Assembly (NCBI RefSeq): GCF_030694375.1
Contig: NZ_JAUXYL010000023.1
Span: forward strand, 229,201-293,200
DNA: 64,000 nucleotides
Direction of reading: 5' to 3'
Origin: Algoriphagus sp.
Lineage (GTDB): Bacteria > Bacteroidota > Bacteroidia > Cytophagales > Cyclobacteriaceae
Shown here: positions 58,360 through 64,000 of the stretch, in pieces
Layout of the letters: each line of letters begins with the position of its first letter
How positions within the stretch are numbered: the stretch's first letter is position 1
The notes under the pieces: generated by a model
Database searches by the model: none
The model's input: the letters and a program-made list of their open reading frames with translations, nothing else
What the model was told of the DNA's origin: nothing
Program-made: the position numbers and the translations under genes

Positions 58360-59790
58360 TTAATTTTTTACTGAATTCGGCAATTCATGCACTGCAACGG
58401 CCTCGGCTTCGATCAGTTCGAGATTTTCCTCAGGCGGCAATCCAAACTCGCCTTCCCATTTTGCAATCACACAGGTAGCAAGGCAATTGCCGATCACATT
58501 GACCGATGTTCTGGCCATATCCATAAGTTCATCAATGGCCAAAATCAGAAATATTGGAGCCATGGGCAGGTTGAAGCTTGCGGCGGTTCCCATCAGGATG
58601 ATCAGCGAAGCTCTGGGAATTCCAGCAACACCTTTGCTCGTCAGCATCAGGGTCAGTACCATTAGGAGTTGGTCCTCAATACTCATCTTGATCCCGGCAG
58701 CTTGGGCCACGAAAATGGAAGCCAAAGCAAGGTAAAGTGTGGTGCCGTCCAAATTGAAGCTGTAGCCTGTGGGCATTACAAAAGCCACGATTTTGCGGGG
58801 AACTCCAAACTTCTCCATGGCTTCCATTGCCTTGGGAAGTGCCGCCTCCGAACTCGTAGTGGCAAAGGCAATGGAGACAGGTTCGGAGATGGCCTTCAAA
58901 AACTTGATCACCGGGATCTTAAGCATCAGCGCAATAGGAAGCAAAACCAAAACCAAAAATGCCAATAGGGCCACATACAAGGTGGCAAGCAAATGGAAGA
59001 GATTGACCAAGATGCCCAGGCCCATTTCACCAACCGTGTAAGCGATCGCTGCTCCGACCCCGAAAGGAGCGAAATACATGATGATCCGCGTGAAATTGAA
59101 CATCACTTCAGACAGACTCTCCGTGAAGGACAGCATGACTTGTTTCTTTTTGCCATCCTTTACCAGTGCCAGTCCGATCCCGAATAGAATACTGAAAATG
59201 ACAATTTGAAGAATTTCCCCCTCTACGACAGATTTGGCGATATTTTCAGGAAAAATATGGAGGATCACTTCCTGCCAGGTTCTGGCGGTGCCCTGCAGCA
59301 GGACTTCACCCACAGGCAGTTCGATACCCACGCCTGCCTGAGAAATGTTGATCGCTAGCAGTCCGATCAACAGCGCCAAAGTTGTGACAATTTCAAAGTA
59401 CAATAGCGATTTCCAGCCCATTCTTCCTACTTGCTTCAAATTGGAATGGCCGGCAATTCCCACCACGAGCGTCCCAAAAAGCAGGGGGGCGATCACGGTT
59501 TTGATCAGTTTGAGGAAAAGCTGACTGACAACTTTCAGGTTCATCGCAACTTCGGGGAAGTCAGTTCCGATTGCTGTGCCGATGAGCATGCTACCAAATA
59601 TCCAGGTGGTAAGTGAGGCTCTTTTGAGGCAATAGCCAACTACGGCCACTAAGCCCAACAATCGGCTGGTCAGCATCAGCGAGTCGCCGATAGTACCCGG
59701 GAAAAGGAGGTTGATTACGATGAAAATGGCCGCTTGAGTAGCCAATAGGGCTAGGAGGATCAAGACTCCGCTTGATTTGTGAAGTGACAT
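58360..59790 (-). CDS. Dicarboxylate/amino-acid:cation symporter (DAACS)
   Basis: A protein of 476 residues from ATG 59790, with eight helices and two re-entrant hairpins. The signature ATTSSEAALPKAMEAMEKFGV lies near 330, followed by FVMPTGYSFNLDGTTLYLALASIF and the last TM region with DELMDMARTSVNVIGNCLA holding substrate- and Na+-binding Asp/Asn residues. GltP/DctA-type carriers take up glutamate, aspartate or C4-dicarboxylates. An ATG 30 bases upstream is possible. DedA follows in the same direction. Confidence 0.92.
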   Translation of the reverse strand: MSLHKSSGVLILLALLATQAAIFIVINLLFPGTIGDSLMLTSRLLGLVAVVGYCLKRASLTTWIFGSMLIGTAIGTDFPEVAMNLKVVSQLFLKLIKTVIAPLLFGTLVVGIAGHSNLKQVGRMGWKSLLYFEIVTTLALLIGLLAINISQAGVGIELPVGEVLLQGTARTWQEVILHIFPENIAKSVVEGEILQIVIFSILFGIGLALVKDGKKKQVMLSFTESLSEVMFNFTRIIMYFAPFGVGAAIAYTVGEMGLGILVNLFHLLATLYVALLAFLVLVLLPIALMLKIPVIKFLKAISEPVSIAFATTSSEAALPKAMEAMEKFGVPRKIVAFVMPTGYSFNLDGTTLYLALASIFVAQAAGIKMSIEDQLLMVLTLMLTSKGVAGIPRASLIILMGTAASFNLPMAPIFLILAIDELMDMARTSVNVIGNCLATCVIAKWEGEFGLPPEENLELIEAEAVAVHELPNSVKN

Positions 59791-59971
59791 AGGAAATAGA
59801 TTTTGAAATACTGAAATCACTTCTGAGTTAGACCGATAGTTCCCCAGGGGATCAAGGTGGAATTATCCCTGACCAGATTTAGGATAAAGATCACAGGATT
59901 AGAAGTGAAGGATTTAAACCTTTGATGCAATAGGAAATTACCTATTTGGGATACGCGAATGATCCCCCGGA

Positions 59972-60349
59972 CTAGGTGAAATAGTGGTGCGGAAAGGCGA
60001 TGAGAAACGCTGGTAATCCGGTCTCGATGGTGTGTGCTGATTTTTGGTAGCAGCGTCCCAGAAATTGGCATTTGGCTGATAAGCCAAAAAGATTGGCAAA
60101 AAGAACCTTTGCAGAACCCACCTTCTGGAGGGAGCGAAAAGCGGGGCGTTCAGGAATAAAGCAGTTGGCTAAAGGTACACCGACTTCTCCATTGAAATTA
60201 TGCTGAACTGAAAAATCTGATTTTGAGATTTGGTCATTTCCTTGGGAATTTTGGTCCCAATGACTAGGGGGCTGATCTGCTCCGAAGACCAAAGATCCGA
60301 CTAGACTGAGAAATAAGAATACCGTCCCCAAAACCCGCATAAACTGCAT
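59972..60349 (-). CDS. Small exported protein of unknown function
   Basis: A 125-residue protein with a clear signal peptide (MRVLGTVFLFLSLVGSLVFG) if started at the second methionine (60340), followed by a polar region and a C-terminal segment RCYQKSAHTIETGLP...FPHHYF. There is no recognised domain. The composition and signal favour a real gene over noise, and similar short secreted proteins ending in HYF are known to me from Bacteroidota only vaguely. About 180 bases separate it from the symporter gene in the same direction. Confidence 0.55.
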   Translation of the reverse strand: MQFMRVLGTVFLFLSLVGSLVFGADQPPSHWDQNSQGNDQISKSDFSVQHNFNGEVGVPLANCFIPERPAFRSLQKVGSAKVLFANLFGLSAKCQFLGRCYQKSAHTIETGLPAFLIAFPHHYFT

Positions 60350-60548
60350 TTGGGATTAAAGCTAGTAGAAAAAAAAGGATTAAAATTTAATGTGGGCCCA
60401 ATTAATTTTTTTGCCCTTAGATTGACAGGTGCTTCTGCAGCGTTGTAAGAATTTTGTATTCGTTAGGAGTGTCTTTTCATTATTCATCCCTGATTCAATG
60501 GGGTGTAAAATGATAATCTCGTAAATTGAATAAGATCTCTGTCTTTTC

Positions 60549-61229
60549 ATGTCAAAAATCCTTAAGTCCTCCAGTTACTTCCCCTTGCAGGTCACAATTG
60601 ATGACCGTGAACCCGGTGTGTTGGAACGGGAGTTTCGAGAATTGGGCAACATGATCATTCATCGAAAGCGGTTGGAAGTAGGGGACTATTTGCTTGATGG
60701 AGACTTTTTGGTGGAGCGAAAGTCCATTCCTGATTTTTGTGTCTCTATCAAAGACGGACGATTGTTCACCCAAGCCGGAAAGCTGGTAAACAGCCGAATT
60801 CCTGCCTGCCTTATTTTGGAAGGAAAAAACAGGGAATTCAGGAAAACTGATTTTTCTCCCAAAGCAATTCAGGGGATACTGCTTTCTATTTCTCTGGCTT
60901 TCAAACTACCGATCTTACGGACTAAAAACACCCAGGAATCAGTTGAAGTCATGCTTCAAGGCTTTAAGCAACTTACCCGGGATAGCCTGGAAGACCAGCG
61001 CTTCTATCCCAGAGCTTTTCTTTCAAAAATCAAAAGAGATCCACTTTTGGCCCAGAAAATCCATATTCTGGAGGGATTTCCGGGAATTGGTGCTGATAAG
61101 GCAGCAAGGCTTCTGCTGAAATTCGGAAACCTTGAATCGGTGTTTTTAGCCCATACTGATGACTTACTGAATGTCCCCGGAATTGGTAAAAAGACCGTGG
61201 AAGGGATGCTTGAGATTTTGAAAAAATGA
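60549..61229 (+). CDS. ERCC4-domain nuclease with helix-hairpin-helix (XPF-like)
   Basis: A 226-residue protein with the ERCC4 nuclease core: VTIDDREPG near 12-20, GDYLLDGDFLVERKSIPDF near 46-63 (the GDYxxxxxxxxERKxxxD motif with metal-binding Asp and Glu), ILEGK near 94. The C-terminal third (about 160-226) has two helix-hairpin-helix turns, FPGIGADKAARLL and VPGIGKKTVEGML, that bind DNA. This is the archaeal/eukaryotic XPF-Mus81 architecture without the helicase part. In bacteria it is uncommon; the role in fork or crosslink repair is inferred. Confidence 0.88.
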   Translation: MSKILKSSSYFPLQVTIDDREPGVLEREFRELGNMIIHRKRLEVGDYLLDGDFLVERKSIPDFCVSIKDGRLFTQAGKLVNSRIPACLILEGKNREFRKTDFSPKAIQGILLSISLAFKLPILRTKNTQESVEVMLQGFKQLTRDSLEDQRFYPRAFLSKIKRDPLLAQKIHILEGFPGIGADKAARLLLKFGNLESVFLAHTDDLLNVPGIGKKTVEGMLEILKK

Positions 61230-61343
61230 GGGGCTGAGAAGAATAATATGGCCGAAATTATTCTCACATGAGTGATATAATCACTTAGGAAAACAAAGTA
61301 AATTAAAAGCTGATATAAGGTCTTGATAACTAAATAACTGTTT

Positions 61344-63509
61344 ATGAAAAAAGGTTTGAAAATTATTGCCTCAATAAGTATTTGTCCTTTTTGCCTGCTT
61401 ATAAACATTCATACGATTGCACAATGTCTACAATATCCTTCTTCTCCTAAACTTCCTGTAGCCGACACAATTTTTGGCAAAGTGGTGGTAGATGAGTATC
61501 GATGGCTCGAAGATGTGCATGAAGAGCAAACCCAAGGATGGCTGAAAATGCAAGCAGATTTCTCTGAAATGGTTATAAATAAAATCGCAGGAAGGGATAG
61601 GCTGATAAAAGAATTTCAGCAGTTAGACTCCTTGAATAAAGAGAGCATTCCTTACATTATGCGTAAAGGTGACCGATACTTTTACCGGAAAACATTGCCA
61701 GGTGAAAATGTAGGCAAGCTTTATTACAGGCAAGGAAAAGAAGGAGAAGAAATTCTCATTTTTGACCCAAATGCTCATACAGAGAACAATAAACAAATTA
61801 CATATCGATTTAGTCCATGCGAAAACGGGAAGAAAGTGGCACTTAGTATTGCGGAGGCAGGAAACGCCGATATCTGCCTTGTGAAAATAATGGATGTGGA
61901 AACAAAGAAATTTGATCAAGACAGTCTTTATCCGGTGTTGTTTTCGATTGATTCATGGACACCAGATAGCCATGCCATTATTTATAAGGAAACACAAACA
62001 GATGACCCTAGCTCTACCCTTTTATTTCAAGACCTAAAGGTAAAATACCACCGATTAGGAACGCCCGAAAAAGAGGACAAAACACTTTTGTCTGGCCTGA
62101 CACACCCTAATCTTGGAATGGATAACACAGAATATCCGTTAGTCGGGTATTCGGCCGATGACAAATATCTGATAGCTACCTTTTATCAAGGCCAGTATCA
62201 GAAAACTTTTTATGCCCCTTCCGGTGAAATAGATAAAAAGCACATCCAATGGTTACCGCTTTTGGGAACAGAGGAACAGGCAAAAGACGCTTTCATTAGA
62301 AACGATAGCGTGTACTTCTTAACTCGGAGAGATGCACCAAATTATAAGCTTGTTGTGAGACCACTGCAGGCATTAGATCATTTTGAGCGGGTAATTGTTC
62401 CTGAGGGTTGGGACGCCATACAATGGCTGGCAATATCAAAAGATTACCTGTTTATCACTAAAACAGATGGTATCAATACTACCATTGACCAGTACCATTT
62501 TACAACAAATACCCTTCAACCGGTAAATCTTCCTTTTTCAGGAAGTGCCTGGATACAGCCTTTCGATAAAGAGACAAATGATAGCTTTTTAAATTTAATT
62601 TCCTGGAAACAACCGGGTGTCCGATACGACTATAGCCCTACTAACCTAACAATGCAATTAAGCCGGTTCAACAACATTCCAAACTATCCGGGTTTAGACG
62701 CTCTTGTTGTGGAAGAAGTGGAAGCAAAAAGTCATGACGGAACAATGGTGCCTTTATCTATCGTTTATAATAAAAATATTGAAAGAAACGGCAATAACGT
62801 GGCTTATTTAACCGGATACGGCTCTTATGGCTCCTCTATGTCCCCTTACTTTGATTTGCTAAAACTGCCGTTGTTGAATAATGGTGTGATTGTCGCAATA
62901 GCACATGTCCGAGGGGGCGGCGAGAAAGGGCATTCCTGGCACATGGGTGGTTTCAAATCAACTAAACCTAATACTTGGAAAGATTTTATTGCTTGTGCAG
63001 AATATCTGGTGGAGCACAATTATTCATCACCCAAAAACATCATTGGTGAAGGCACAAGTGCCGGAGGAATCATGATTGGGCGAGCCATGACAGAACGACC
63101 TGAATTATTTGCTGTAGCTATTAATAATGTTCCGGTGAGCAACCCACTGCGTGGTGAAAACCGTCCAAATGGGCTTCTTGACTCTAAAGAATTCGGATCT
63201 GCAAAAGACTCCGTGGAAGCGTTAGGACTTATTGAAATGGATACCTATTTGCATATCGACGAAGACAAGTCATATCCGGCTGTACTGGCGGTTACCGGTG
63301 TTAATGATACAAGAGTGCCTTTTTGGCAGCCAGGAAAACTGGTTGCAAAGATGCAGGCCCTTAGCGGCCAACAAAATCCTGTTTTGCTATTGGTAAATTA
63401 TGACAGCGGGCATTGGTCGGAAGAAAAATCAGTTCAATTTCGAAACTACGCGAATGTTTTTGCCTTTGCACTTTGGCAGGCAGGACACACTGACTTTTCG
63501 CCGCAGTGA
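61344..63509 (+). CDS. Exported prolyl oligopeptidase family protein (S9A)
   Basis: A 721-residue serine peptidase with a signal peptide (KIIASISICPFCLLINIHTIAQ region). The N-terminal propeller follows PKLPVADTIFGKVVVDEYRWLED; the catalytic domain has GEGTSAGGIMIGRAM with the nucleophile Ser near 575, Asp in VTGVNDTRVPFW and His in NYDSGHWSEE. It cleaves short peptides after proline, probably in the periplasm. Composition looks somewhat more AT-rich than neighbouring genes. The stop codon lies inside the REP hairpin that begins at 63503. Confidence 0.92.
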   Translation: MKKGLKIIASISICPFCLLINIHTIAQCLQYPSSPKLPVADTIFGKVVVDEYRWLEDVHEEQTQGWLKMQADFSEMVINKIAGRDRLIKEFQQLDSLNKESIPYIMRKGDRYFYRKTLPGENVGKLYYRQGKEGEEILIFDPNAHTENNKQITYRFSPCENGKKVALSIAEAGNADICLVKIMDVETKKFDQDSLYPVLFSIDSWTPDSHAIIYKETQTDDPSSTLLFQDLKVKYHRLGTPEKEDKTLLSGLTHPNLGMDNTEYPLVGYSADDKYLIATFYQGQYQKTFYAPSGEIDKKHIQWLPLLGTEEQAKDAFIRNDSVYFLTRRDAPNYKLVVRPLQALDHFERVIVPEGWDAIQWLAISKDYLFITKTDGINTTIDQYHFTTNTLQPVNLPFSGSAWIQPFDKETNDSFLNLISWKQPGVRYDYSPTNLTMQLSRFNNIPNYPGLDALVVEEVEAKSHDGTMVPLSIVYNKNIERNGNNVAYLTGYGSYGSSMSPYFDLLKLPLLNNGVIVAIAHVRGGGEKGHSWHMGGFKSTKPNTWKDFIACAEYLVEHNYSSPKNIIGEGTSAGGIMIGRAMTERPELFAVAINNVPVSNPLRGENRPNGLLDSKEFGSAKDSVEALGLIEMDTYLHIDEDKSYPAVLAVTGVNDTRVPFWQPGKLVAKMQALSGQQNPVLLLVNYDSGHWSEEKSVQFRNYANVFAFALWQAGHTDFSPQ

Positions 63510-63526
63510 GTGTCTCCACTCACTGC
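63503..63526. repeat. REP hairpin overlapping the peptidase stop codon
   Basis: GCAGTGAGTG-TCTC-CACTCACTGC is a perfect ten-pair stem with a four-base loop. A related inverted pair, GGCTGTCTCCACTCAC and GTGAGTGCC, spans 63617-63656. They sit beside a RAYT transposase, whose family normally acts on such REPs. Confidence 0.7.
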
Positions 63527-63702
63527 TTTTCAGAGTGTTCATTCTCGCCAAGGTGAATTTCTTCGCTTCAGTTAATGTCACCACTCTCTGATTTCTGAAT
63601 AAACATTCTTGCAAAAGGCTGTCTCCACTCACTTTTCTTCCTCCACAGTGAGTGCCTTTCCGGCGCCAGGCAGGTCCCCACGCTCGGAACTTACAAAATA
63701 CC

Positions 63703-64000
63703 TTAAAGTCTATCTCCAATATGAGTTAAAAATCCAAAGGAATCTTTGCCAGTTTCATAAAACGAGTGTGATGAGTATTTGTATTCAACAGGACTGTTTG
63801 CCAACATCCATTTTCCCTTACAAGGGTTTGCATGAATGTAATCCAATTTCTGAAAAATCACTTTCTCAGAATAAACCTCAATCGGTAATGCATCTCTTTG
63901 CCAAAAGCAATGGTTCTTATTTGTCAAACTGACTTGATACATTTCGAGCGTTTTTAAATCCTCTTTTCTGAGTTTTTGAAGAAATTGATGTCCTGTAAAC
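63703..64000 (-). CDS. REP-associated tyrosine transposase (RAYT), partial
   Basis: Minus-strand frame open to the right edge, about 98 residues of the C-terminal part: LRKEDLKTLEMYQVS, FWQRDALPIEVYSE, LDYIHANPCKGKWM, SPVEYKYSSHSFYE. These are the WQRD...PIEIYS...LDYIHxNP...YKYSS landmarks of the Y1/RAYT (IS200-like) family. The catalytic HUH and tyrosine lie beyond the window. The first ATG seen (63942) is internal. Confidence 0.85.
   Translation of the reverse strand, partial: FTGHQFLQKLRKEDLKTLEMYQVSLTNKNHCFWQRDALPIEVYSEKVIFQKLDYIHANPCKGKWMLANSPVEYKYSSHSFYETGKDSFGFLTHIGDRL

Overview
The window looks like chromosomal DNA from a Bacteroidota bacterium of the Cytophagales, probably a Cyclobacteriaceae member close to Algoriphagus. 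This is inferred from gene content (GWxTD protein, DUF2723 membrane glycosyltransferase, head GIN domain, Oar-like TonB receptor, arrays of FtsX permeases), from TAnnTTTG -7 promoter elements, and from the lack of Shine-Dalgarno sequences. No rRNA, tRNA, CRISPR array or prophage was recognised.

Region by region. 1-10.3 kb: recQ (cut by the left edge), divergent kdsD-manC for sugar-phosphate and GDP-mannose precursors, rlmB, a GWxTD lipoprotein-like gene, a methyltransferase and a very large DUF2723 protein. 10.3-19.9 kb: a sulfur island with thioredoxin, a metallo-beta-lactamase/rhodanese persulfide-dioxygenase-like enzyme, two OprD-like porin paralogues, a TsuA/YeeE-type sulfur transporter split into two half genes, and a TsdA-like dihaem cytochrome. 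An MFS transporter and an acyl-ACP thioesterase sit inside it. Four promoters in the island carry a Crp/Fnr-type dyad (TGTGA-N6-TCACA) at a constant distance of about 30 bp from the -7 box. 20.0-22.9 kb: a cold-adaptation group of fatty-acid desaturase, DEAD-box helicase, a small basic protein and a cold-shock protein. 22.9-31.4 kb: mixed metabolism and repair (ldhA, AlkB-like, MsrA-MsrB fusion, sugar dehydrogenase-cytochrome fusion). 32.0-51.7 kb: an NtrY/NtrC-like two-component pair divergent from a MacA-like adaptor, a MacB/LolD-like ATPase and five large FtsX/MacB permease paralogues, with a four-helix-bundle (IVP/Avd-family) gene and a DUF2807 gene between them. 51.9-64 kb: bestrophin, Pit phosphate transporter, Oar-like receptor, DedA, dicarboxylate symporter, an XPF-like ERCC4 nuclease, an exported prolyl oligopeptidase and a truncated RAYT transposase with REP hairpins.

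Two patterns are not explained by the genes. (1) A dispersed element of about 90 bp encodes a short peptide (MKSSM...GMII..ARFHVA) and sits directly before the start codons of three separate genes. In all three, the last small reading frame ends in TGA overlapping the next ATG (ATGA), although the copies differ in frame and sequence. (2) Spacers in and around the permease array carry degenerate short-word tandem repeats, often as two inverted arms. The word differs from spacer to spacer, and one arm pair encloses the four-helix-bundle gene.

All functional calls come from reading motifs. No database search was possible, so residue positions and domain borders are approximate.
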